Counted from the first letter of the stretch, positions 1 through 7,983 are shown. The stretch: DNA of 50,286 nt from Gemmatimonadales bacterium (GCA_024278175.1 JAJRTS010000067.1:1-50286); one strand, 5' to 3'. Translations and numbers: made by a program. The notes: generated by a model not told the origin, from the sequence alone.

Positions 1-1677
1 GCGGCGGGCTGGAGCGTGCGCTACGACTCCTCCGGCGTGCCGGCCGGGCTGGCCTCGTTCACGGATGCATCCCACGGTGCGGCGCGGTTCGACCTGGCGC
101 GGTCCGCGCTGGTGACCGGCGTGCGCACGTACTGCCTTAAATACTCGATGCGGCTGCGGCTGCGACTCTGGGCCGGTGTGGGGAATGGCGGCGGACGTTG
201 CCTGATCGCCGAGACTGTCGCCGACACGCTGCTGACAGGTGGTGGATGGCAGCAGGTGTTCCTGCCGCTGCCGGTGGTCGTGGACAGCGGGGACACGTTT
301 TACGCCGATATTCGCTACTCCACACCCGGCGTGGCGTTCAACGAGCTGGTTCCTGTCGATACCACCCTGCCGGTGCAAACCGCATCCTACTACAACGTCC
401 GCGAGTACGAAAGCTGGATTTTCGCGCGCCACCCGGTGGCTATCCGCGCCCTGATGATGCTCCCCCGGGATTACGACGGTGAGATTATAGTCAAGCAGCC
501 GCTGGCGATGGTGCGCAGCCGGGAGCTTGTGCTCGAAGATGCGCGGGTAGGTGAGCAGGCCGGCACCGGACTGTGGCTGATAAACAGTGGAACCGCGGAC
601 CTGCTGGCCACCGCCTCGCTGGTGTCCGCCGCCGACAGTGGCCGGTTTTCGCTGGAAGATTCGGCTTGGCAAATTACCTGTGCGGACTCCGTGTGGCTGG
701 GCGTTACATTCACGGCGTCGGCCCCCGGAGTGCATACCGGCCTGCTGGAATTAACCGCTGGAGATTCGATGATAGCCGTACAGCTTACCGCCGTAGCGGG
801 TTCCTTTGAACTGGGCCTGGACGAGAACGGCCACACGGCCACCGGTGGATTTGGCGACAGCACGGCGGCGGGAGCTGTTTTGTTAAGCGCGCCGTGGGCC
901 GGTACGCTAAAGCGGGCGAAGTTTTACGTCAACCAGCCGCGCACCGGGGTCCGGGTGGTGGTTTACGGCCGGGTGGATGAGGACGGCCTGCTCGCCGATT
1001 CGCTGGCCTCATCAGTCGACAGCGTGTTCGCGCAGGGGGGCTGGCATGAGCTGCCGCTGGAGCCCCGGCTGGGTCTGGCCGCGGGAGACAGCCTGGTGCT
1101 GGCGGCCCAGTTCAGCGCTCCGGGTGTTTATCCCTTGTCGATCGACCATCGCGGAGAACCATCCGGGCGCAGTTTTGCCGGAGCGGGAATGACCTCGCCA
1201 CTGGAGAAGCTGAATTTCGACCTCAACATTCGGGCGGTGGTGGCGGCGGCCCGGGCAGAAGTGTACCCGGTATCCGGCCGGCTCAGCGCCGCGGCCGGGG
1301 AAATGGTGGCGGGTGCGCGGATCGTGCTCGCTGGCGAGGGGACTTCTTATCGCACGGTCACGGATTCCACAGGCGGGTTCTCGTTGCGGGCCGTGGCGGC
1401 GGGCAGTTATCGGCTGGAGGCGACGCTGGAGGGATATTCAATATCCGGCCCAGGCACGCTGGAGGTGGCCGGGCAGGTTACCGGCCTGGCGCTTGTGGCC
1501 CGCCGTGGAGGCAGCGGAGACCTGAACGGCGACGGCGAGGCGAACATCTTCGACCTGCTGAGGATGCTGAGCGTTGTCGCTGGAAACAGCCCGCCGGGCA
1601 GCGCCGATGATCTGGACGGTAACGGCCGGGTGGACATCTTCGATCTGCTGGAAATGCTGCGTATCATCCGCCGCTGA
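1..1677 (+). CDS. Secreted multidomain protein, C-terminal part, with dockerin-like tail (5' partial)
   Basis: The reading frame is open to the first base of the window, so the N-terminus and any signal peptide lie outside. The visible part is rich in beta-strand-like Ser/Thr/Gly/Val sequence typical of secreted FCB proteins. Near the end is a carboxypeptidase-regulatory-like (CarboxypepD_reg) beta-sandwich, roughly bases 1260-1500, with the usual TDSTGGFSLRAVAAGSY core. The last ~50 residues hold two calcium-loop motifs, DLNGDGEANIFDLL and DLDGNGRVDIFDLL, each followed by a short helix: the layout of a type I dockerin. Dockerins bind cohesins in cellulosomes, but in non-cellulosomal bacteria similar tails occur on many exported proteins with unknown partners. 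No catalytic domain is visible in this fragment, so substrate and function are unknown. It is followed by a gap of 175 bp and is probably the last gene of its transcript. Confidence 0.8.
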   Translation, partial: AAGWSVRYDSSGVPAGLASFTDASHGAARFDLARSALVTGVRTYCLKYSMRLRLRLWAGVGNGGGRCLIAETVADTLLTGGGWQQVFLPLPVVVDSGDTFYADIRYSTPGVAFNELVPVDTTLPVQTASYYNVREYESWIFARHPVAIRALMMLPRDYDGEIIVKQPLAMVRSRELVLEDARVGEQAGTGLWLINSGTADLLATASLVSAADSGRFSLEDSAWQITCADSVWLGVTFTASAPGVHTGLLELTAGDSMIAVQLTAVAGSFELGLDENGHTATGGFGDSTAAGAVLLSAPWAGTLKRAKFYVNQPRTGVRVVVYGRVDEDGLLADSLASSVDSVFAQGGWHELPLEPRLGLAAGDSLVLAAQFSAPGVYPLSIDHRGEPSGRSFAGAGMTSPLEKLNFDLNIRAVVAAARAEVYPVSGRLSAAAGEMVAGARIVLAGEGTSYRTVTDSTGGFSLRAVAAGSYRLEATLEGYSISGPGTLEVAGQVTGLALVARRGGSGDLNGDGEANIFDLLRMLSVVAGNSPPGSADDLDGNGRVDIFDLLEMLRIIRR

Positions 1678-1699
1678 GACGGCGGAGTGAAAGTCCTGT

Positions 1700-1728
1700 T
1701 TGACAGGGGACGGTTAGCGTTGTACATT
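1700..1728 (+). promoter_or_regulatory. Putative sigma-70-type promoter upstream of the LOG-family gene
   Basis: TTGACA at 1700-1705, a 17-base spacer and TACATT at 1723-1728 form a near-consensus housekeeping promoter. It lies about 125 bases ahead of the LOG-family start codon, in the gap after the secreted-protein gene. Assignment is by consensus match and position only. Confidence 0.5.
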
Positions 1729-1852
1729 ACAGTTGAGGGCGGCCGGGTGAGATGTATGTTGTTGAGGGACAACGGGTTGCTCCTTTGTTTGCTCGAATCA
1801 ATTACCGCCCGCAAACATCGCGGCTATTTCCAGCCAAGGAGCCACTCCTTTT

Positions 1853-2800
1853 ATGCCGCATCAGCAGCGACGACCCGACCGCAAGAATTTCGTACCCCGT
1901 GAGTTTCTTCTTTCTCCGGAAGCTCAGCCTGTCCGCGTGGTGGCCGAGAGCGTTTATCCTTTTTATCTGCGTGCCTGTGAGCGTCGTGGTGACAAGGTTG
2001 AACTCTGTCCGATCCCGGCGCTGGACGACGCTTACATGAACAGTCACGAGGCGCGCTGGGTCAGGATTCTGGCGGAAACCACCTATGCCCAGGTGAAAAT
2101 GAAATCCCTGGGTGTGCACAACACGGTTGTCTTTTTCGGCTCGGCCCAGATTCTTTGCGCCCGGGAGGCCACGGAGCGGCTGAACGAGGCCCGTGAATCC
2201 GGTGAGGCCGGCGCGGTGGTGCGGGCGGAAAAGCTGCTCGAAGTGTCCTCCTTTTACGAGGACGCCCGTCAACTGGCGGCCCGGATTACCTCCTGGGCGC
2301 TGGACAATGGAACGCCGGAATCGCCGCAGCCGTTCGCGGTCTGTACCGGTGGCGGCCCGTCGATTATGGAAGCCGGTAACCGCGGGGCGGCTGATGTGGG
2401 CGGAAAATCGGTGGGGCTCAATATCTACCTGCCCCACGAGCAGGATCCGAATCCGTTTATTTCGCCGGAGTTGAATTTTCAATTTCACTATTTTTTTACG
2501 CGCAAATTCCATTTTCTCTACCGGGCGAAAGCGCTGGTGGTGTTTCCCGGCGGCTACGGCAGCCTGGATGAGCTGTTCGAGATCCTGAACCTGATCAAGA
2601 CCAGGAAAGTTATCAAGCAGGTGAAAGTTATCCTTTACGGCAGCACGTTCTGGAAGAATGTGATCAATTTCGATTACATGATCGAATACGGGACGATCAG
2701 CGCGCAGGACTTGGAGATGCTCAGTTACGCGGACACGGTGGACGATGCCTACGGTAAGCTGACCGCGCACCTGCAACGGTATCTGCGCAGGGAAAAATAG
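1853..2800 (+). CDS. LOG family (lysine decarboxylase-like) Rossmann-fold protein
   Basis: A 315-residue protein with the LOG/TIGR00730 signatures: a glycine-rich loop CTGGGPSIMEAGNRGA around residues 164-179 and the family-defining PGGYGSLDELFE at 232-243, preceded by an Arg-Lys pair near 217. Members hydrolyse nucleoside 5'-monophosphates to base and ribose phosphate; the founding plant enzyme releases active cytokinin, and bacterial members include PpnN-type nucleosidases. At 315 residues it is longer than the ~190-residue minimal LOG; the extra ~90 N-terminal residues resemble the longer bacterial class. An AAGGAG lies about 11 bases before the ATG. A good promoter match lies upstream, and two small unknown genes follow on the same strand with short gaps, so they may be co-transcribed. 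The exact substrate cannot be told from sequence. Confidence 0.85.
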   Translation: MPHQQRRPDRKNFVPREFLLSPEAQPVRVVAESVYPFYLRACERRGDKVELCPIPALDDAYMNSHEARWVRILAETTYAQVKMKSLGVHNTVVFFGSAQILCAREATERLNEARESGEAGAVVRAEKLLEVSSFYEDARQLAARITSWALDNGTPESPQPFAVCTGGGPSIMEAGNRGAADVGGKSVGLNIYLPHEQDPNPFISPELNFQFHYFFTRKFHFLYRAKALVVFPGGYGSLDELFEILNLIKTRKVIKQVKVILYGSTFWKNVINFDYMIEYGTISAQDLEMLSYADTVDDAYGKLTAHLQRYLRREK

Positions 2801-2827
2801 TACAGGGAACCAGAGGGGTGGTTGAGG

Positions 2828-3184
2828 ATGCATTGCAGGCATTATGAAAAGCAAAGCAAGGGTGAGTTCAGGGACGTGCAACTGGAGGGCCTTAACTGCC
2901 AGTTGGCCATGCATTGCCGGCGCAAGGGGATCTGCGTACTTTCGCCGTTCAGCACGCCCGAGCTGGTCAGGAGCGCCGCGGATGGGGCGGACGGGCAGCG
3001 GCGGGACGATGGCAACGCCGAGCTGAAAACTTATTTTGAGATCCTGCGTTTCAAAAATGCCCTGGGTTTCCAGTGGCAGCGCTACGATGATTTTACCGAG
3101 GCGGTTGAAGCCTCCACCAAATACCGCGAGAGCGGACAGCCGAAAGTTGTCCGCCGCGTGGAGTTTTTTCAGCTTCCCGATTGA
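2828..3184 (+). CDS. Small conserved-looking protein of unknown function, Cys-containing N-terminus
   Basis: A 118-residue protein I do not recognise. The N-terminal third has four cysteines (C3, C24, C30, C36 from the ATG) in a basic context, which could bind a metal but do not form a known motif. The rest is charged and probably helical (NAELKTYFEILRFKNALGF). The ATG at 2828 is chosen; an in-frame TTG six bases upstream sits closer to the purine-rich AGAGGGG and is a possible alternative. It lies 27 bases after the LOG-family gene and 4 bases before the next gene, which suggests one operon. No transmembrane or signal sequence is visible. Confidence 0.6.
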   Translation: MHCRHYEKQSKGEFRDVQLEGLNCQLAMHCRRKGICVLSPFSTPELVRSAADGADGQRRDDGNAELKTYFEILRFKNALGFQWQRYDDFTEAVEASTKYRESGQPKVVRRVEFFQLPD

Positions 3185-3188
3185 GGCT

Positions 3189-3461
3189 ATGGGCGAACAC
3201 GATCCCAAAACCGCCATGCTGCTGGCTGAACGGATGGTAGGTTCGTTTTTTACCGGCCTGAGCGAGCAGGAGCGCGCCGCCGTACTGGCAGGCGGAGCCG
3301 GAGCAGGGAACTCTCCGTTGTTATCGATGCTTTCCTATACGTTCGATGTGTACATCGAATGCGTGGAGATGCCCGAGGAGAAGGCCCGCGAGTTTTTCGG
3401 CAAGGCGGTGAAAAAAAAGCTCGAGGAGTTTCGTCGCCCGGCGGCTGAAAGCGACGGTTGA
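3189..3461 (+). CDS. Small hypothetical helical protein
   Basis: A 90-residue protein starting at ATG 3189, four bases after the previous stop codon, with GAGG just upstream. The open frame extends further 5' but that part overlaps the previous gene, so the internal ATG is preferred. Sequence is mostly alpha-helical with a charged C-terminus (EEKAREFFGKAVKKKLEEF). It is not recognisable as a known family. The tight spacing suggests translational coupling to the upstream small gene, and a strong terminator follows about 90 bases later, making it the last gene of the unit. Confidence 0.55.
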   Translation: MGEHDPKTAMLLAERMVGSFFTGLSEQERAAVLAGGAGAGNSPLLSMLSYTFDVYIECVEMPEEKAREFFGKAVKKKLEEFRRPAAESDG

Positions 3462-3553
3462 CTTACATCTTATGCGGCCCGCTATCCTTGCGCTGTGCAT
3501 GCCGCGTGGATTCCGGCTCCGGGACAGGCGGATCGCCGCAGCGCAGTGCCCGA

Positions 3554-3597
3554 CCAAAGCAAAAAACCCGCTAACCTGCCGGGTTTTTTTGCTTTGG
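3554..3597. terminator. Bidirectional intrinsic terminator
   Basis: A long inverted repeat: CCAAAGC, an A tract and CCCG at 3554-3570 pair with CGGG, a T tract and GCTTTGG at 3580-3597. The GC core CCCG/CGGG is flanked by an A run on one side and a T run on the other, so it can end transcripts from either direction. It ends the LOG operon. Confidence 0.85.
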
Positions 3598-3617
3598 CGG
3601 CTGTTGTCTCTGGTGTT

Positions 3618-3650
3618 TAGAGGGGCGTTGAAATAAAACATTCAACGCCC
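3618..3650. repeat. Short dispersed hairpin repeat, copy 1
   Basis: A perfect 10-bp stem, GGGCGTTGAA at 3623-3632 with TTCAACGCCC at 3641-3650, around an 8-base loop. The same block recurs in reverse orientation at about 44895-44926 with one extra loop base, and part of it at 7990-8005. Located in the gene-free stretch after the terminator. It looks like a REP-like extragenic palindrome. Confidence 0.6.
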
Positions 3651-3828
3651 GGAAATATTTCGCTTGGTTGCTTGTCAAGGGCAAGGCAAGCCGTTTCTTT
3701 TGTCGATTTTGCTACTTGTACTATCCCAAGTAAGTTGCGTCGCTCGCGCTGTTTTGGGCTGGCCTGGCTGAAAACGGCCCTTGACAACCGGATGCCCATA
3801 CTTGCGAATATTTCAACATACTTTTAGA

Positions 3829-4053
3829 ATAGTTCTCGAAACAATTGTCCGCTTGATTCTCCTGCGAGGGGCCGTTCCTTGCCTTGTAGGGGCGAACCTT
3901 GTGTTCGCCCGTAAAGAATATAGCAGGTGCACAGATTGACGGGCGAACACAAGGTTCGCCCCTACGGTATTCTACGAACAACGGAAGTTTTTCCGTACCA
4001 TTCTCAGGATTTCCTTTCCCTTGCAAAAAGACCAAACTTTTGCTAACAGCTAT
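3829..4053 (+). mobile_element. MITE-like non-coding element, copy 1 (about 225 bp)
   Basis: A gene-free segment whose reverse complement matches 21993-22222 almost throughout. It begins with ATAG-TTCTCGAAA and ends with an inverted, more degenerate version of the same terminus (CTAT at 4050-4053). Inside is a perfect 27-bp inverted repeat, 3886-3912 with 3939-3965, around a 26-base loop. No open frame resembling a transposase is present, so it would depend on an enzyme encoded elsewhere. The stretch 3650-3828 before it has no gene and no structure I can name. Boundaries are approximate because the right terminus has decayed. Confidence 0.65.
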
Positions 4054-4167
4054 AGTTGGGCCGGAGTCCGGGTTACGTAGTTATGCCAGGTCTTGCGGGA
4101 GATGGCAAGCCGGCCTGTTGACCGGAAGATGCGTTTTGCCGCCCCGCTGCCGCCCCGGCAGCCCCGC

Positions 4168-5361
4168 TCACTTCCCGTAGGCGAAATCCGTAAAGTTTTT
4201 CACGCCCCAGCCCTGGACAGCCAACTGCGGGATCTGATGGTTGTGCAACGTCCGGCCGAAAGCGTGCGAGTTTGGCCCCTGGGCGAATATCGGCACCGGG
4301 TTGGCCGTATGCTTGCCGGTGGTCCAGCCGGCGGTCAGGGTCGATTTTTCCTCGCTGGCGGCGTTGAGCGAAAGCCCCCCGGTCTCATGGTCGGCGGTGA
4401 CAATCACCAGCGTCTCGCCATCGGCCTCGGCGAAATCGAGTACCATCCCGATCACCCCGTCGAAATCCAGCGTTTCGGCAACGTTGTACTTCAGGTTGTT
4501 AGCGTGGCCCGCCCAGTCGATCTGGGAGCCCTCGACCATCAGGAAGAAACCCTTCGGGTTGCGCCCGAGCACGTCCAGGGCGGCCCGGGTCATCTCTTTC
4601 AGGCTCACTTTGCGCTCACCGGCGGGCTTCATGTGGCTGCGGGCGAACAGGCCCACCAGCGACTTGACCTTGCTCAGGTCCAGCGCGCGGAACTCGTCCG
4701 GGTCCATGGTGACAGTGGCGCCGCGCTTGCGCATCCGGGCCATCAGGTCCAGCTCGTCGTCGCGGTAGCTTTCCGGATGGCTGCCGGGCAGGAAATACAT
4801 GTAGCCGCCGCCCAGCAGCACGTCCAGCGGCTCATCGGCCATCTGGCGCGCTATTTCCCAGGCGTTGGCGCGGCTCTTGACGTGACTGGCGAAACAGGCG
4901 GGAGTGGCGTGGGTCACTTCGCAGGCCGCCACCACGCCCGTACTTTTGCCCAGCTCGCGGGCCAGGTCGGCGATAGTCCGCAGGCGCCTGCCTTCGGGGT
5001 CCTCGCCGATCATGCCGTTGAGGGTCTTGACTCCGCTGGCCAGGGCGGTGGCCCCGGCGGCGCTGTCGGTGATCAGTGAGCCGTCGAGCGAAAGGGACAG
5101 GTTCTGGCCGGTTTCCTCCATCCGGTCCATCGCCAGCCCCACACCCCGGCCGAACGCGGCTATCCGGGCGGCGGTCACCTGGGTGAATCCCATCCAGTCG
5201 CCGATGAGCATGATGATGTTTTTCACTTTTTTGACGCCCTCGATAGCCGTGGCGTCGGGGTACTCCTTGAACGTTTTGATCGCCACGGTGTCGTTGTCGT
5301 CGGCGTAGATGGCCAGGGGCAGGCAAAGCAGCAGCGCCAGCAAGGTGGTCCTGAGCTTCAT
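4168..5361 (-). CDS. Exported alkaline phosphatase
   Basis: A 397-residue enzyme with a signal peptide (MKLRTTLLALLLCLPLAIYA, then DD), so it is probably periplasmic. It hydrolyses phosphomonoesters using a phosphoserine intermediate and bound metals. Expected residues are present: Asp55 (GDWMG), Ser100 nucleophile in TDSAAGATA, THATPA at 150-155, Glu278 and Asp282 in VEGSQIDWAGH, His286, Asp324-His325 in ADHETGG and His351 in GKHT. The usual GDGMG reads GDWMG, an uncommon Gly-to-Trp change beside a metal ligand. The start at 5361 is chosen over a longer frame because GGAG lies just upstream and the signal peptide starts there; the longer form would cover the promoter. The promoter overlaps a Fur-box-like palindrome, suggesting iron rather than only phosphate control. 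Length is normal for the short bacterial PhoA class. Confidence 0.92.
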   Translation of the reverse strand: MKLRTTLLALLLCLPLAIYADDNDTVAIKTFKEYPDATAIEGVKKVKNIIMLIGDWMGFTQVTAARIAAFGRGVGLAMDRMEETGQNLSLSLDGSLITDSAAGATALASGVKTLNGMIGEDPEGRRLRTIADLARELGKSTGVVAACEVTHATPACFASHVKSRANAWEIARQMADEPLDVLLGGGYMYFLPGSHPESYRDDELDLMARMRKRGATVTMDPDEFRALDLSKVKSLVGLFARSHMKPAGERKVSLKEMTRAALDVLGRNPKGFFLMVEGSQIDWAGHANNLKYNVAETLDFDGVIGMVLDFAEADGETLVIVTADHETGGLSLNAASEEKSTLTAGWTTGKHTANPVPIFAQGPNSHAFGRTLHNHQIPQLAVQGWGVKNFTDFAYGK

Positions 5362-5448
5362 CGGGAGTCTCCAATAGGTTTGAGGATACGGCTTTGACGG
5401 CACAGGGTTATAATACCTATAGAGTAGCAATAAAAAACCAACGGATTC

Positions 5449-5478
5449 AATATAGGCCATAATGAGAACGATTGTCAA
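5449..5478 (-). promoter_or_regulatory. Putative promoter of the alkaline phosphatase gene
   Basis: Read on the minus strand, TTGACA (5478-5473), an 18-base spacer and TATATT (5454-5449) form a near-consensus promoter, about 90 bases before the ATG at 5361. The spacer is filled by a Fur-box-like palindrome, listed separately. Confidence 0.6.
5463..5477. promoter_or_regulatory. Candidate Fur box overlapping the alkaline phosphatase promoter
   Basis: TGAGAACGATTGTCA is a 7-1-7 inverted repeat matching the Fur consensus TGATAAT-N-ATTATCA at 11 of 14 informative positions. It overlaps the -35 hexamer and spacer, the classic place for Fur repression. No fur gene is in the window, so binding is inferred from the motif and its position. 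Confidence 0.45.
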
Positions 5479-5528
5479 TATTGGCGGACAATGGAAATGG
5501 GTGCGACACACGGCGGGGAGGTCACAAT

Positions 5529-5555
5529 AAAAAACGCGCCGGAACTCCCGGCGCG
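5529..5555 (-). terminator. Intrinsic terminator after the lipoprotein gene
   Basis: CGCGCCGG at 5535-5542 pairs with CCGGCGCG at 5548-5555 around a 5-base loop. On the minus strand the hairpin is followed by a run of T (the A run at 5529-5534), ending the transcript of the lipoprotein gene before the alkaline phosphatase promoter. Confidence 0.8.
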
Positions 5556-5586
5556 CCTTGAAAGTAGAGAATAGAATAAAGACAGT

Positions 5587-6552
5587 TTATTCCACACTGA
5601 AACGGAACTGGTCCACCCGGTCATCGGGCGAGAACTCGTAAATCCAGTGGTTGCCGCCGGCGGTGGGGAAGTAGTCGGTGATTGCCGACCCCCCGGTGGA
5701 ACGGTTTTTCAGGTCGTAACCAGCCAGGGCGCCGGCCGCTTTCTGGCCGAAAGCGGTGATATAGTAGTAGTAGATAATCCCCACGTTGGGCGCCAGGTAG
5801 GATTCTATCCTGCCCTGGCCCTCGTTGGCGACTCCGGTAATTTTAATCACGTCGTCCCAGGTGCCGATAGCCGTGCCGCTCTCTTTCAGGCTGCGCGTGC
5901 CCAGGTACTCTATCCGGTAGGTAAGGATTTCCTGGAACTCGGTGCCCTGTCCCTGGCTGACATTGGTCGGCGGGCCCTGCCAGCTTTTGGTGGTATCGGT
6001 GGGAAAGGCGATATAGGGTTCGGCCAGCAAAGTGGTCATCAGGTCGATGGCGAACCCGCTGAACGGCATCCGGATAGCCAACTGGGTGAACCGGTTGTAG
6101 AGCGTGAACTTTAACGAGCCGGGCGGGTCCTCGCGGGCGCTTTCCCAGTCGAAAGTTTCGCCGATCCTGAGCCAGCCCCCCTCTTTGATCACCTCCGCCG
6201 CCCCGGCGATAGTCGCCAGAGTGGTGCTGCCCTGGTCCGCTCCCCGAAACAGCCAGCCGCGGTTGCTGCGCCAGTCGGGATCGATCCTGAAATTGAGCGA
6301 CAGGCCCGCGCTGGAGCTTGTCATCCGGGATGCGGTCCGCTGGCTGCCGTCGAGTTTGACCAGCTTGAACCCGGAGGCCAGGGTTATCGGCTGGCCGCTG
6401 TCGTTCAGATACAGATCCCACCAGTTTTCCTGCCCGGTGGCATGGCCCGGATCGACTACCGCCCCTCCGCCATCGCTGCCACAACCGGCCATGTATAGCG
6501 CCGCCACGGCCAGTGCGGCCGCCGCCAACAAGTGTTTCCAACTAGAAATCAT
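5587..6552 (-). CDS. Hypothetical lipoprotein
   Basis: A 321-residue protein with a clear lipoprotein signal: a hydrophobic stretch followed by LYMAGC, Cys24 being the likely acylated residue, then a Gly/Asp/Ser linker. Asp does not directly follow the Cys, so outer-membrane sorting is plausible by the E. coli rule, which may not hold here. The mature part is rich in Trp, Tyr and beta-strand-like segments and resembles no family I can name. The C-terminal pattern TAGGNHWIYEFSPDDRVDQF suggests a folded beta domain. It is transcribed toward its own terminator and appears to be a single-gene unit. Confidence 0.75.
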   Translation of the reverse strand: MISSWKHLLAAAALAVAALYMAGCGSDGGGAVVDPGHATGQENWWDLYLNDSGQPITLASGFKLVKLDGSQRTASRMTSSSAGLSLNFRIDPDWRSNRGWLFRGADQGSTTLATIAGAAEVIKEGGWLRIGETFDWESAREDPPGSLKFTLYNRFTQLAIRMPFSGFAIDLMTTLLAEPYIAFPTDTTKSWQGPPTNVSQGQGTEFQEILTYRIEYLGTRSLKESGTAIGTWDDVIKITGVANEGQGRIESYLAPNVGIIYYYYITAFGQKAAGALAGYDLKNRSTGGSAITDYFPTAGGNHWIYEFSPDDRVDQFRFSVE

Positions 6553-6726
6553 CTATACTCCCAATGATGGTTTTCATTATTCGTGCCTGATCCTTCGATC
6601 TCCGCGTCATCACTCAGTCCCTCGACAAGTTCTCATTTAGCCGGGTATACCCCTCCCTCAACGCGGGTTTTACTGCTTGTGGATCGTCACTCCGCCCGGC
6701 AGGGGGATTGCTCGCCGAGCTTTGCT

Positions 6727-6881
6727 GCCGGCTGCTTTGCCGGCCCTTTCGCGCGGGGCGCGAACAGCGATGTTTTTAGCATGGGGGGAGCAGGCCGTTT
6801 TGCCCCGTCGGCGGGTAATCAACAACGGAAACACAGTCCTGTTGTTCACCCGTGCGCCTCCTTGCGGCGATATAAACGCCG
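6727..6881. other. Cluster of four hairpins in a gene-free stretch
   Basis: The ~400-base gap 6553-6948 has no convincing gene but holds successive inverted repeats: GCCGGC/GCCGGC (6727-6744), TTCGCGC/GCGCGAA (6748-6764), CGGGT plus AACAAC with GTTGTT plus ACCCG (6812-6852), and CGGCG/CGCCG (6865-6881). It lies between two minus-strand genes, upstream of the lipoprotein gene. It could be a structured leader, a small RNA or a decayed repeat; the strand is unknown. Confidence 0.35.
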
Positions 6882-6948
6882 AAGCGGCAGGTTCCAACAG
6901 CTATTTTCTCTGCAAAAACCGAGCCTTACCCGTGCGCCGGGCCGACTG

Positions 6949-7839
6949 TCAGAGCCTGTCCTGTAAGGCGAGGAACAGCGCGCGGTAGTACTTCATCACC
7001 CGTAGCGGATCACTGCTGGCAGGGATTTCCGCGCAGCAGTAACCGTTGTAACCGATTCCGTTCAGCAGGCCCAGGAACTTGCGCCAGGGATAGGTTTCCA
7101 CGAACAGGTCGCGCATGTGCACGAAATGGATCGAGTCGGCCACCAGCTTGAAATTGTGCTCCAGGCCTCCGTCTTTCAGGTCGTTTTCGTTACAGTTCCA
7201 GTTGGTATATACGTTACTGCTTTCGCATTGTTCCATGATCGGGTGGAACACGGGGAAGCGGCTGGTGTCGCGGCCGTGGACCTCGACCCTGATCTCCACG
7301 CCCAGATCGGCGGCGGCGTTGCCCACCTCGGTGAGCCCTCCGGCGATCTGCGCGATAGTTTTTTCCCGCGAGATTCCTTCGTCCTCGTGCAGGCGGTTGG
7401 GCCGGACCTTGATCCCATCACAACCCAGATCCGCCGCCAACTGAGCGAATACCTTGCTGCCCTCGATATTTTTCTTCAGCACGGCCGGGTCGGGGCTGTC
7501 GTACTCGAACGCGCTGCCCAGGCTGGCCAGCCGCACCGGCGAGGCCTCGAACATCGCGCGAACCTCTTTGCGCTGCTCTTTGCTCAGGGACACTTCCACA
7601 CCGTGGGCGTGGGTCGTGCGCAACTCCACGGCCTCGAATTTCGCCTCGGTGCAGTTCTCGATAATAGTCGGCACGTTCCACTCGTGGGCCAGCAGGTAGG
7701 TGACCAGCCCCACTTTCGGCCCGCCGTTTTTTGGCTTGTCTGTCCTGGACGTGGAACCATGCAGCTCGTTCAGGCCGGCGGCGGCCACCGCGGCTGGCAG
7801 CGCCGCGCCTAACAATTCACGACGGGTGATCCCTGACAT
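6949..7839 (-). CDS. Tat-exported sugar phosphate isomerase/epimerase-like protein (AP endonuclease 2 TIM barrel)
   Basis: A 296-residue protein beginning with a twin-arginine signal (SGITRRELLGAALPAAVAAAGL), so it is predicted to be exported folded by the Tat system. The remainder is a xylose-isomerase-like TIM barrel: FEAVELRTTHAHG near residue 70, RVEVHGRD near 180 and FVHMRDL near 240 carry the Glu, His and Asp residues that bind metal in this superfamily, and the C-terminal GYNGYCCAEI matches the last metal-site strand. Relatives act on sugars, inositols or hydroxypyruvate, and exported versions are common in Planctomycetes and FCB bacteria, often beside Gfo/Idh/MocA oxidoreductases; one of those is present 9 kb away. 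The exact substrate is unknown. It appears to stand alone. Confidence 0.8.
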   Translation of the reverse strand: MSGITRRELLGAALPAAVAAAGLNELHGSTSRTDKPKNGGPKVGLVTYLLAHEWNVPTIIENCTEAKFEAVELRTTHAHGVEVSLSKEQRKEVRAMFEASPVRLASLGSAFEYDSPDPAVLKKNIEGSKVFAQLAADLGCDGIKVRPNRLHEDEGISREKTIAQIAGGLTEVGNAAADLGVEIRVEVHGRDTSRFPVFHPIMEQCESSNVYTNWNCNENDLKDGGLEHNFKLVADSIHFVHMRDLFVETYPWRKFLGLLNGIGYNGYCCAEIPASSDPLRVMKYYRALFLALQDRL

Positions 7840-7962
7840 ACTTTGCTCCCGGCTGATATGTGGAGTACTGGTTGAGGCATGCGTAGCAGCAGATAAGCAA
7901 TAGGTAATAAACCTATAAAATAAACAAGTTCAACGCAGACCACAAGCAGCGGTTGAGCCGGT

Positions 7963-7983
7963 AAAAAATCCCGCGCGTGCGGG
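7963..7983 (-). terminator. Possible small intrinsic terminator
   Basis: On the minus strand CCCGC-ACGC-GCGGG is followed by ATTTTTTA (A run at 7963-7968). It would end a minus-strand transcript coming from the gene-free stretch 8000-8560, where I see no gene. The stem is only 5 bp. Confidence 0.3.

Noticed and set aside
1802-3217. Long minus-strand frame of 471 codons opposite the LOG-family gene
   Set aside because: Low-complexity, His/Arg/Gly-rich translation typical of the antisense of a GC-rich gene; the plus strand has a clear family match.
6583-6988. Overlapping plus-strand frames of 103-127 codons in the gap before the TIM-barrel gene
   Set aside because: Arg/Pro/Ala-rich translation without a ribosome site or family features, and hairpins explain the sequence better.
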